Positions 50,422 through 58,316 of a stretch of 64,000 bases of DNA are shown here, in pieces. The notes beneath the pieces are model-generated. The model did no database searches. It worked only from the letters and a program-made list of their open reading frames with translations, and was not told the origin of the DNA. This stretch comes from Rhizobium altiplani (lineage in GTDB: Bacteria > Pseudomonadota > Alphaproteobacteria > Rhizobiales > Rhizobiaceae). How positions within the stretch are numbered: position 1 is the stretch's first letter; every line of letters starts with the position of its first letter. The stretch covers positions 1-64,000 of the forward strand of contig NZ_LNCD01000101.1 of NCBI RefSeq assembly GCF_001542405.1, written 5' to 3'. The position numbers and the translations under genes are program-made.

Positions 50422-51288
50422 GTGTCCAGCGATGCACGCCGACCCGAGCCCCCATACCCCTCGCAACATCAGGAACCTCCTGGCGCTGCCAAAATGATGG
50501 ACCCCGTCCCTGACCATGGCGAACACAGCTACCAAGGCAGCGGTAAGCTAGACGGAAAAGTTGCCCTCATCACAGGCGCCGATTCAGGGATCGGAAAGGC
50601 GGTAGCGATCGCCTTTGCCAGGGAGGGCGCTGATATCGTGGTGTCTTACCTGAATGAAGATGACGATGCGCGCGATACCGGTCTTTGGGTGGAAAAGGCA
50701 GGACGCAAAGCAATATTGGTGCCCGGGGACATCAAGTCCGTGGACCACTGCGAGGCGCTGGTTAAGCGGGCTGTCAAAGAATTTGGAAAGATAGATATTC
50801 TGGTGAACAACGCGGCATTCCAACGCACCTATGCCGATATCGCCGACATAAGCGCCGAGGAATGGGATGAAACATTCCGCACCAACATCTATGCTCCCTT
50901 TTATCTTGCAAGGGCGGCAGTTCCGCACATGAAACGCGGCAGCACCATAATCAACACGACATCCATCCAGTCGCGACAACCGTCTCCCTATCTCCTGCCA
51001 TACGCGTCGACGAAGGGCGCAATCTCGAACTTCACGGCAGGCCTCGCCGAAATGCTTGCGGCCAAGGGAATCCGTGTCAATGCAGTCGCACCCGGCCCGA
51101 TCTGGACACCGCTCATCCCGTCGACAATGCCCGCTGACAAGGTTGCCAAATTCGGTGAGCAGACCTTGATCGGTCGCGCAGGACAACCCGCCGAACTGGC
51201 GGGCGCCTTCGTCCTTCTTGCCTCAGAGCTTGGCAGCTATATGAATGGGGCCGTGGTCCCCGTGACCGGCGGCGAGATCATGATCTAG
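50422..51288 (+). CDS. GSP39-like SDR oxidoreductase
   Basis: A 288-residue protein of the YdaD/YhdF (general stress protein 39) branch of SDRs, which have an N-terminal extension. Here it reads EPPYPSQHQEPPGAAKMMDP then VPDHGEHSYQGSGKLDGK, which is characteristic. The core has ALITGADSGIGKAVAIAFAR, DILVNNAAFQRTY, TSIQSRQPSPYLLPYASTKG and VNAVAPGPIWTPLIPS. A GTG at 50422 with GGAG upstream is preferred over the ATG at 50392, which would precede the transcript start. Substrate unknown; stress role by family. Confidence 0.9.
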   Translation: MSSDARRPEPPYPSQHQEPPGAAKMMDPVPDHGEHSYQGSGKLDGKVALITGADSGIGKAVAIAFAREGADIVVSYLNEDDDARDTGLWVEKAGRKAILVPGDIKSVDHCEALVKRAVKEFGKIDILVNNAAFQRTYADIADISAEEWDETFRTNIYAPFYLARAAVPHMKRGSTIINTTSIQSRQPSPYLLPYASTKGAISNFTAGLAEMLAAKGIRVNAVAPGPIWTPLIPSTMPADKVAKFGEQTLIGRAGQPAELAGAFVLLASELGSYMNGAVVPVTGGEIMI

Positions 51289-51398
51289 GCACGGGAAGCT
51301 ACGTTACGATCAATTTCCGAGCGTAGACCCCGGCCTGCGTTCTCGTAATCTCGACACTGATCGGGAGGAGCGACTTTCTATCCGATCCGCAAGCCGTG

Positions 51399-51448
51399 CC
51401 TTTTCCAAGCCTCGTCATTGTACGGTACTAGACCCTTTTCCAAGCCTC
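51399..51448 (+). repeat. 15-bp direct repeat upstream of sigma gene
   Basis: CCTTTTCCAAGCCTC occurs at 51399-51413 and again at 51434-51448, 35 bases apart, directly upstream of the GGAAC box at 51450. Could be a regulator site or a local duplication. Confidence 0.5.
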
Positions 51449-51449
51449 C

Positions 51450-51474
51450 GGAACAGATTGATTGCCCGACCATT
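51450..51474 (+). promoter_or_regulatory. Weak EcfG-like promoter, second sigma gene
   Basis: GGAAC (51450-51454), 16 bases, CATT (51471-51474). The -10 is CATT as in the SDR-treZ promoter. GTG start at 51505. Confidence 0.4.
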
Positions 51475-51504
51475 TGTCTGCGGAACAATGACGGAGCCCG
51501 TCAA

Positions 51505-51999
51505 GTGGAAACCCAATTAACTGACCTTCTTCCCGCCCTTAATGCCTTTGCCTTGAAACTCGCGAAGAATTCCGACGATGCCGATGACCTGGTCCAGCAG
51601 ACCATTACAAAGGCGCTTGCACACCGGAACCATTTCGAGCCCGGCACGAACCTCAAATCCTGGACCTTCACCATATTGAAGAATGCGTTCCTCAGCCAAA
51701 CCCGCTCCTCACAGCGCAGTCCGCTTGGAATAGACGAAGACGCGGCATTGTCCGATGTTCCCGTATCATCATCGCAGGAATGGGCAATGCATTACAGGGA
51801 TGTCGAAAAGGCCATCGACAGTCTCTCGCCCCTTTATCGGGAGGCGCTTATGCTGGTCGCGTCCGGCGCTTCCTACGAAGAAACTGCCCATAGGTTGCAT
51901 TGTGAGATCGGCACGGTCAAAAGCCGTGTCGGCCGTGCCCGATCGCGACTGTTGAGCTCGCTTGGCGCAGTCAGTTACGGCGAAGCACTGGCAATTTGA
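51505..51999 (+). CDS. ECF sigma factor of the EcfG-like group, second copy
   Basis: A 164-residue sigma factor. Region 2: LTDLLPALNAFALKLAKNSD, then DADDLVQQTITKAL and GTNLKSWTFTILKNAFLSQT; region 4: LSPLYREALMLVASGASYEE, TAHRLHCEIGTVKSR and VGRARSRLLSSL. It shares the DADDLVQ and F-T-I-x-x-N motifs with the sigma at 13117 but differs in most other positions. The frame opens at 51418; the GTG at 51505 has GGAG eight bases away and follows the promoter. No anti-sigma factor lies next to it. Confidence 0.88.
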   Translation: METQLTDLLPALNAFALKLAKNSDDADDLVQQTITKALAHRNHFEPGTNLKSWTFTILKNAFLSQTRSSQRSPLGIDEDAALSDVPVSSSQEWAMHYRDVEKAIDSLSPLYREALMLVASGASYEETAHRLHCEIGTVKSRVGRARSRLLSSLGAVSYGEALAI

Positions 52000-52075
52000 C
52001 GAGGGCATTGCCTTCGCTGCGGATCAAGACGCTTTGGCTTGGCCGCGTAGAGGAGACGACCCCACAAACGATAGT

Positions 52076-52423
52076 CTATTTTACCTTCTCGGTACCTGTT
52101 GGACTTGTCACGCCCGTTGGTCCGCTGCCGCCTCCACTTGGAGACGGACTACGGTCGATCGTTGTCGGCGCTACGGCCGGCGGTACGTTTGACGGCGGCT
52201 CTTTCATTTGCGCTTTCGTCGAGGCGGTTGGCGCGGGATCCGTCCTAACGGCAGGCGGCCAGACGAGGTAGCTGAGCAGCGCCACCATGAATACTGCCAG
52301 GCCGACAATCCCCGCTCCCCAGATAAGCCAACGCCGCGTCGTTTCCTGTCGAATTGCGTCCTCGTCTTGATAGCGTGGATCGGCTTCGTACTTTTTGATG
52401 TTCTTGTCGTCACCAGTGCTCAT
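52076..52423 (-). CDS. Single-span membrane protein of unknown function
   Basis: A 115-residue protein. The N-terminus is charged (KNIKKYEADPRYQDEDAIRQ), then one membrane helix (LIWGAGIVGLAVFMVALLSY), then a Pro/Ser/Thr-rich tail that should face the periplasm. AGGAGG precedes the ATG at 52423 after nine bases. It is divergent from glgX. Similar small anchored proteins are common in rhizobia. Function unknown. Confidence 0.7.
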   Translation of the reverse strand: MSTGDDKNIKKYEADPRYQDEDAIRQETTRRWLIWGAGIVGLAVFMVALLSYLVWPPAVRTDPAPTASTKAQMKEPPSNVPPAVAPTTIDRSPSPSGGGSGPTGVTSPTGTEKVK

Positions 52424-52445
52424 GGATGGGTCCTCCTGCCGTCCC

Positions 52446-52470
52446 AACCGCGTTTGCCTGACATGGTTCC
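52446..52470 (-). promoter_or_regulatory. EcfG-like promoter, 52076 gene
   Basis: Minus strand GGAAC (52470-52466), 16 bases, GGTT (52449-52446). Confidence 0.55.
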
Positions 52471-52551
52471 AACCGCTGTTCGAGATGCCTCGATGCTACT
52501 TCGGCAACAGAACTGCCGGCATGCTCGAGACCCCATGTTCTTGAACAGCCC

Positions 52552-52576
52552 GGAACCTAAAGAAGCCTCACGTGTT
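52552..52576 (+). promoter_or_regulatory. EcfG-like promoter, glgX
   Basis: GGAAC (52552-52556), 16 bases, TGTT (52573-52576). It covers the GTG at 52572, so the ATG at 52605 is the likely start. Confidence 0.55.
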
Positions 52577-52604
52577 CTCATCTCCAGTCTCCCAAGGAAA
52601 TGCC

Positions 52605-54683
52605 ATGCGCCGACCCCCTTCCCGCATCCAGGCCGGTGATTATACGATCCTCGGCGCCACTCCTGACCAGGATGGTACGAACTTTGCACTCTTCAGCGCT
52701 CATGCCGAACGCGTGGAGCTATGCCTTTTTTCCGATGATGGAACACAAGAAATCGAACGAATTGAGCTTCCGGAATACACCAACGAGATCTGGCATGGAT
52801 ATATTCCCGGTCTCAAGGCCGGGTCGCTCTACGGCTACCGTGTTGACGGACCGTATAAGCCTGAAAGCGGGCATCGGTTCAATGCAAACAAGCTTCTGGT
52901 TGACCCGTACGCACGGGAGCTTGTTGGCGAAATCAACTGGGGCCAGGCCCAGTTTGCCTATCAGATGGAGAACCCTGAAAAGGACCTGGCATTCGATGAC
53001 ACCGACAGCGCGGCGGACATGCCGAAATGCCGTGTCGTTGATGCGCAAGCCTATGATTGGAAGGGGGATGCCAAGCCTTCGATCCCTTGGTCATCGACCA
53101 TCTTTTATGAGTGTCATGTCAAAGGGTTTACGCAATTGCACCCGGCAGTCCCCCGCAATCTTCGGGGAACCTTTGAGGGCCTCGCGGACAAGGAAATTGT
53201 CGCTTACGTCAAGAGCCTTGGCATTACCTCCATCGAACTCTTGCCAATTCACTGGTTTCCCGACGATGCGCATCTTCTCGACAAGGGCTTGAGGAATTTC
53301 TGGGGCTACAACACCCTTGGCTTTTTTGCACCGGCCTCGCGCTACTACGGCCCTCACGGCATGGCCGGCTTTCGCGACATGGTCAGGGCCCTCCATGACG
53401 CCGGCATCGAGGTGATCCTGGACGTCGTGTACAATCATACAGCCGAGGGCAATGAGCTCGGCCCCACGCTCTCGTTCAAGGGGATCGACAGTTTCTCTTA
53501 TTATCGGACGTTGCCGGGCGAGCCTCGCTACTACATCAACGATACCGGTACCGGAAACACGATCAACACCTCGCATCCCCGGGTGCTGCAAATGGTGACG
53601 GACTCCCTTCGCTACTGGGCGGAGACCATGCACATCGACGGGTTCCGCTTTGACCTCGGAACCATTTTAGGACGCGAACCGAAAGGCTTCGACCAGCGTA
53701 GCGGGTTCTTCGATGCAATCGGCCAGGACCCGGTGCTTTCAAAGGTGAAACTCGTGGGCGAACCATGGGACATAGGACCGGGTGGCTACCAAGTCGGGGG
53801 CTTTCCACCCGGATGGGCTGAATGGAACGATAAATATCGAGATACGCTTCGCAGTTACTGGCGGGACGAAGACGGGATGACGCAAGATTTCGCCGCCCGT
53901 GTGCTCGGTTCCGGCGACATTTACGATCTGCGCGGGCGCAGGCCATGGGCTGGCGTCAACTTCATCACGGCGCATGATGGCTTCACGCTCAATGACCTCG
54001 TCTCCTATAATGAAAAACATAACGAAGCGAACGGCGAAGACAACCAGGACGGCCACGACGACAATCAGAGTTTCAATTATGGCGTGGAAGGTCCAACAGG
54101 TGATGAAGCGGTCAACATGGTGCGCGATCGGCAGAAACGAAACTTTCTGACGACGCTGTTCTTATCCCATGGGACGCCCATGCTGCTGGCTGGCGATGAG
54201 TTCGGTCGGAGCCAGATGGGCAACAATAATGGCTACTGCCAGGATAGCGAGTTGAGCTGGGTGCACTGGGAAAACCTTCCAGCCAGTGCCGAGGAGCTAC
54301 GGGAATTTTCGACGAGGCTCATCAAGTTGCGCCGTGAGCACCCGATCTTCAGGCGTAACACCTGGCGCGACGGCATGGATGTCACGTGGTTCAATCCCGT
54401 CGGCGGAGTGCAGACCGAGGAACATTGGTCCGATCCTGGAAGCACGACCATTGGTCTGAGGCTGTCACAATCCGATTATTCCGACGAAGGATGGAATGAC
54501 GTCCTTCTTCTGTTCAATCCTCACGACGGTGACGTGAACTTCAAACTTCCTGCAGATAAGGATGACTGGACAACAGTTCTGACGACAGCCGATCCCGACG
54601 CCCGTGAAGAAACGATTGACGCCGACGAATACCGCCTCTCACCGCGAAGCCTCGTTGTCTTGAGATCCGGCACGCCCGCTTGA
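52605..54683 (+). CDS. glgX: Glycogen debranching enzyme GlgX/TreX
   Basis: A 692-residue GH13 debranching enzyme that cleaves alpha-1,6 branches of glycogen. The N-terminal CBM48 domain (FALFSAHAERVELCLFSDDG, then GSLYGYRVDGPYKPESGHRF) is followed by the barrel: EVILDVVYNHTAEGNELGPT, HIDGFRFDLGTILGRE (nucleophile Asp), VKLVGEPWDIGPGGYQVGGF (acid Glu) and FITAHDGFTLNDLVSYNEKH. Size matches the family. AAGGAAATG precedes the ATG. No glgA/B/C or treY gene is here. With TreZ it could feed trehalose synthesis from glycogen, though treZ is broken as read. Confidence 0.95.
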   Translation: MRRPPSRIQAGDYTILGATPDQDGTNFALFSAHAERVELCLFSDDGTQEIERIELPEYTNEIWHGYIPGLKAGSLYGYRVDGPYKPESGHRFNANKLLVDPYARELVGEINWGQAQFAYQMENPEKDLAFDDTDSAADMPKCRVVDAQAYDWKGDAKPSIPWSSTIFYECHVKGFTQLHPAVPRNLRGTFEGLADKEIVAYVKSLGITSIELLPIHWFPDDAHLLDKGLRNFWGYNTLGFFAPASRYYGPHGMAGFRDMVRALHDAGIEVILDVVYNHTAEGNELGPTLSFKGIDSFSYYRTLPGEPRYYINDTGTGNTINTSHPRVLQMVTDSLRYWAETMHIDGFRFDLGTILGREPKGFDQRSGFFDAIGQDPVLSKVKLVGEPWDIGPGGYQVGGFPPGWAEWNDKYRDTLRSYWRDEDGMTQDFAARVLGSGDIYDLRGRRPWAGVNFITAHDGFTLNDLVSYNEKHNEANGEDNQDGHDDNQSFNYGVEGPTGDEAVNMVRDRQKRNFLTTLFLSHGTPMLLAGDEFGRSQMGNNNGYCQDSELSWVHWENLPASAEELREFSTRLIKLRREHPIFRRNTWRDGMDVTWFNPVGGVQTEEHWSDPGSTTIGLRLSQSDYSDEGWNDVLLLFNPHDGDVNFKLPADKDDWTTVLTTADPDAREETIDADEYRLSPRSLVVLRSGTPA

Positions 54684-54738
54684 GGCGAGAAGTCGGCGCA
54701 GAAGACAGAACGCTAAACTATCCATTTTTGGCCAGTGA

Positions 54739-54903
54739 TTATTGCCGAAATCGATCGGGGCGTCGCCGTGTAGCCTTTTTCAGCGCCGAAAGCTTACGTC
54801 GCTCTTCGAGAAAATAGTCTATATATCCGACCAGGGCGCAGGTGAGGTATCGAGCGCTCGCAACGAGCACTATTATCAATGTGGTGACGATGGCAAACGT
54901 CAT
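54739..54903 (-). CDS. 54-residue membrane protein
   Basis: ATG at 54903 with an almost perfect ribosome binding site (AGGAG, six bases away) encodes MTFAIVTTLIIVLVASARYL, then CALVGYIDYFLEERRKLSAL and a basic tail. One membrane helix, then a charged cytosolic end. It lies between glgX and the YihY gene on the minus strand. Below common length cutoffs. Family unknown. Confidence 0.65.
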   Translation of the reverse strand: MTFAIVTTLIIVLVASARYLTCALVGYIDYFLEERRKLSALKKATRRRPDRFRQ

Positions 54904-55019
54904 GGTGATCTCCTATGCGGATGACAAAACCACCAGCGTTGTCGAAGGTTTCCAGCAATCGTCACAGTTTCTTGATGTCGCGGGGGATCTGGTTGTTTCA
55001 GCCCGCCGGTTCAGACAAG

Positions 55020-56078
55020 TCACTCATCGGCCGCCTTTCCCAGTGTGTCTGCAACATAGGCACCGCGGGCTCCCATGGGCAACGCGGCGCCGGTCGTCGT
55101 ATCCCTTGCGGTTTGATGCTCCAGTTCTGCATTCAATTCGCCGCCGACGATCAATATGACAAGCGACAGCCAGGTCCAGACAAGGAAACCCATCAGCGCC
55201 CCCAAAGTACCATAGGTTGCGTCATAGTTGGCGAAATGGTCGAGATAGAACGAGAAGCCGGTTGACATTAAAAACCAGGCCAGCGTCACGAGAGCGGCCC
55301 CCCAAGTCATCCACCGAAGCTTTGCCGGTTCGCGACTTGGTCCGAACCGGTATACGGCAGTTGTTGCGATCGCCGCAATCAGGAGGAGGAAAGGCCAGCG
55401 CAGCAAAAGGACCAGATTTTCCTTGAATTGATCGAGCCACAGATAGGACAACAAGACGGGCATCACCGCGACCAGTCCAATCATCAAGGTTGCAGCCAGC
55501 ATTGCGCAAAGCGTGAAGCAGAGGCCAATGACGTTCAGCCTGATCAGACCGCGCTTTTCCGTTTCCTCATAAGCGATATTCATCGCGTCGAAAATGGCAA
55601 GCGTTGCGCTGTGAGTGCTCCAAACCGCGACTGCCAGGCCGACAAAGAATGTCAGCCCCAGCGTGCTGCTTCTCGCTTCAACGAGGCTCCTGATCCGATC
55701 GGCGATGAGATCGAACGCGCCTGGCGGCAACAATGCCGAGAGTTCGCGCAAGTGATCAGCCATTGTCGCCGGGTCTGCAATCAGACCATAGATGGCAACA
55801 AGGGCGGCGAGCGCGGGAAAGAGCGCCAGGAGGAGATAGAAGGTCACGCCGGCCGCGATCAGTGTCACGCGGTCATCAAGAACCTCATGAACCACGCGCC
55901 AAAAGACGTCGCGGAGGCCTTTCATTGGAATGGCCTCCGGAACCTTGGCGTTTCTCCCCCTCCCATGATCTTCCTCAGCGGTTTGTACGGCGCCGTTCGC
56001 CCCGCTTCGCGCCGTAGTGAGCAGGCCGAAAAGAGCCATCGACAGAATGAGCAGTGTCATTGTGCTTGAAGATTTCAT
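55020..56078 (-). CDS. YihY/BrkB-family membrane protein
   Basis: A 352-residue protein. The YihY domain (about residues 70-330) shows TLIAAGVTFYLLLALFPALA, FVGLAVAVWSTHSATLAIFD, the conserved FDAMNIAYEETEKRGLIRLN and WLSLVILIVGGELNAELEHQ. An extra N-terminal helix (MTLLILSMALFGLLTTARSG) precedes a charged linker, which is unusual for the family. The role is unproven; the ribonuclease-BN name sometimes used is obsolete. GAGGCG precedes the ATG at 56078. Confidence 0.88.
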   Translation of the reverse strand: MKSSSTMTLLILSMALFGLLTTARSGANGAVQTAEEDHGRGRNAKVPEAIPMKGLRDVFWRVVHEVLDDRVTLIAAGVTFYLLLALFPALAALVAIYGLIADPATMADHLRELSALLPPGAFDLIADRIRSLVEARSSTLGLTFFVGLAVAVWSTHSATLAIFDAMNIAYEETEKRGLIRLNVIGLCFTLCAMLAATLMIGLVAVMPVLLSYLWLDQFKENLVLLLRWPFLLLIAAIATTAVYRFGPSREPAKLRWMTWGAALVTLAWFLMSTGFSFYLDHFANYDATYGTLGALMGFLVWTWLSLVILIVGGELNAELEHQTARDTTTGAALPMGARGAYVADTLGKAADE

Positions 56079-56382
56079 GGCAGACGCCTCAGGGCCTTTG
56101 CGAGCATTGCCACTCGATAACGCACTTACCCGGAAAAGGATGCAGTGAACCGGAGAGGTCGAGGTCCAACACTTCACAGGCACTGCGGCCGCAAGTGCCA
56201 TATAGAAGGCCGGAACAAAAGATTGCCTTCATTGTTTGGATTCGCACAACCGGGAAGTGACTGGACCAGCTCACGAAAATCGACTTTATGGAGAGGAAAT
56301 GGTTTACGGGCGAACCGCATCTCGGCAGGGACCCGACACTATCAAGAGTCTAAAGGCAAGAATGACTCATGAGGGGTAAATC
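56079..56382. other. Gap with a candidate promoter
   Basis: No gene. Holds the EcfG-like box at 56212-56236, 147 bases before the response-regulator gene. Confidence 0.45.
56212..56236 (+). promoter_or_regulatory. EcfG-like promoter, 56383 gene (long leader)
   Basis: GGAAC (56212-56216), 16 bases, TGTT (56233-56236). The leader would be about 140 bases, longer than others. Confidence 0.4.
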
Positions 56383-56775
56383 GTGGCCAAAAAGGACCTG
56401 AATAACCATGCATTTCCAATCAACCTGTTCGCCGGCAAAAGAATCTTGATCGTTGAAGAGGATTACTTCGTGGCGGACGAAGCTCGACGGCTCCTGGAGG
56501 CAGCTGGCGCGAGGATCACGGGGGCGACCGCCCCGTTTGCTATCGGCATGATTGACCCTGAGATAACCGACGCCGCCATCCTGGATATCAGGTTGGACGG
56601 GGAGGCAGCTTTTCTCATAGCGGATCGGTTGTATAGCTTCAGAATTCCATTCGTGTTTGCGACCTCCCACGTCGACGCCGGCGTCAAGGATAGCTTCGGC
56701 GGTTTCCACCTTTGCGGAGACCTCCATGCATTGGGTGATATTGCACTCGCTCTATTTTCCACAAAGCACCATTAA
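56383..56775 (+). CDS. Single-domain response regulator, lacking the usual Lys
   Basis: A 130-residue receiver. The acidic pair is in RILIVEEDYFVADEARRLLE, the phospho-acceptor is Asp68 in AAILDIRLDGEAAF, and the switch Ser/Thr is in FVFATSHVD. Where receivers of this group have E-K-P, this one reads HLCGDLHALGD, so the conserved Lys is absent. No output domain. GTG start with AGGGG upstream. It may act in phosphorelay or as a sink, or have lost phosphorylation control. Confidence 0.82.
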   Translation: MAKKDLNNHAFPINLFAGKRILIVEEDYFVADEARRLLEAAGARITGATAPFAIGMIDPEITDAAILDIRLDGEAAFLIADRLYSFRIPFVFATSHVDAGVKDSFGGFHLCGDLHALGDIALALFSTKHH

Positions 56776-56931
56776 GCCCCGGACGAGACCCGCTCTCGCG
56801 GATGATCGGAACTTTTAGGGCACGAGCCTGTTTCACTTGATCCGTCGTCTTCCACGGCGCTCTTCATCGCGCGTTCCGGGCGACCTAGCATCATACCGTG
56901 TTAAAGCGGAATGAGCGCCGGAGGCTCCGTC

Positions 56932-57681
56932 ATGACTGCAAACCGCAGCAGTAACAGGCTTCTTAACGGCCTTTCCGATCAAGACTATGATCTGATCTCG
57001 ACGGGCCTCGAGGAAGTTGATCTTCCCCAAGGCTTTCACCTCGCCACGGCGGGGCAGTCGTTCAACCATGTTTATTTTCCCTGCAATGGCATTGCTTCCG
57101 TCATTGCCGTGTCTCCCAAGGGCCGGCGGGCAGAGGCAGGAATGGTGGGGCGGGAGGGGTTTACGCCCATAGGAGGGCTTGTAAAGGCAAGTGAGGGCCC
57201 ATTCGATATCGTCATCCAGGTCGCGGGGCATGGCCTGCGGCTGAAGCTCACGGCGTTGCACGGTCCTGTCGACAGCAGTCCGGCGCTGAGGCACCTTTTG
57301 CTTCGCTATCTCGTGGCGTTCAACCACCAAGTTGCCTTTACCGCACTTTCCAATGCGGCCCATACGATCGACGTCCGGCTGGCGCGATGGATATTGATGT
57401 CTCAGGATCGGATGCAAAGCTCAAAGATCGCTTTGACGCATGACTATCTTTCGTTGATGCTCGCTGTACGAAGGCCCTCGGTAACGATTGCGCTGCACAT
57501 GTTGGAGGGGCAACGTCTTATTCGATCAGAGCGCGCCTTGGTTGTGGTGCGGGATCGAAGCGGTCTTGAAGACTATGCAGGGGACGCATATGGCGCTCCC
57601 GAGCGAGAATACCGTCGATTGATGGATATTGAGCCGGTCAAAACAATACCGAGGGTCGGTGCTGTGGCGCCGTTGATCTAG
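56932..57681 (+). CDS. Crp/Fnr-family transcription regulator
   Basis: A 249-residue protein. The sensor half has FHLATAGQSFNHVYFPCNGI and GRRAEAGMVGREGFTPIGG, a cNMP-binding-like barrel without the full cAMP pocket. The C-terminal winged helix reads LTHDYLSLMLAVRRPSVTIA and LHMLEGQRLIRSERALVVV. There are no FeS Cys residues as in Fnr. GGAGG precedes the ATG at 56932. It is one of three paralogues here (59772 and the broken 60518). Ligand and targets unknown. Confidence 0.9.
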   Translation: MTANRSSNRLLNGLSDQDYDLISTGLEEVDLPQGFHLATAGQSFNHVYFPCNGIASVIAVSPKGRRAEAGMVGREGFTPIGGLVKASEGPFDIVIQVAGHGLRLKLTALHGPVDSSPALRHLLLRYLVAFNHQVAFTALSNAAHTIDVRLARWILMSQDRMQSSKIALTHDYLSLMLAVRRPSVTIALHMLEGQRLIRSERALVVVRDRSGLEDYAGDAYGAPEREYRRLMDIEPVKTIPRVGAVAPLI

Positions 57682-57816
57682 TTCGAGTGACGGGCAGTGC
57701 GTGCATGTTGATCGCACGGCGTATGTTATCCTTTATCACAAAAACCCCCTGACAATCGGGACATGTGTCTGCTTATACTCGCAGCGTCCGTCATTCCTTA
57801 GAAGCAAAGAATTCTA

Positions 57817-58191
57817 CTATCGAATCCGGTCATAGCGGGTGGCACGCCTGAGGGCCGCACGTGCGATGGCTGCAGCGATCTGTTCTTCGCTAAATGGCTT
57901 CATGACCACTTCGCTCGCACCGTCCAGGCCGGCTCCCACACCTTCCGGCCTCCCGGTTACATAGATGACCTCCAGTCGGAACCTGTCGATGAGCTTCCGC
58001 CCGAGAGACGCTCCGGTCGGTCCGTCGGCAAGCTTGAGGTCGACGAGAGCAATGTCGGCGGTGGCTGCATAGGCGAGAGCCTGCTCCATTGTCTGCAGCG
58101 GACCGACGCTTCGATGGCCCGCCGCCTCGGCAATGGATTGGAGGTCCTTGGCAATGACGTAATCGTCTTCAACGATCATGATGTTCATCAT
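57817..58191 (-). CDS. Single-domain response regulator
   Basis: A 124-residue receiver with all key residues: IMIVEDDYVIAKDL (acidic pair), DIALVDLKLADGPTGASLGR (phospho-acceptor Asp), VIYVTGRPEGV (Thr) and VVMKPFSEEQI (Lys). Single-domain regulators like this often serve the hybrid kinases. The ATG at 58191 follows GGCGGAG. An IS256 element is inserted about 126 bases upstream and may have cut off its promoter. Confidence 0.88.
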   Translation of the reverse strand: MMNIMIVEDDYVIAKDLQSIAEAAGHRSVGPLQTMEQALAYAATADIALVDLKLADGPTGASLGRKLIDRFRLEVIYVTGRPEGVGAGLDGASEVVMKPFSEEQIAAAIARAALRRATRYDRIR

Positions 58192-58308
58192 TTTCACTCC
58201 GCCACCCAACCATATGTAGCGCTGGTCACTTCTCGTCAGCGGTCGAAACCGTACAAACGCGCCAGAAAAACGCCGGACGGTTGCAATGATCTCGAGCCGA
58301 CTGCCACT

Positions 58309-58316
58309 TTCAATCG
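58309..58316 (+). repeat. Target-site duplication, left copy
   Basis: TTCAATCG at 58309-58316, repeated at 59644-59651 on the other side of the IS256 element. Confidence 0.75.
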
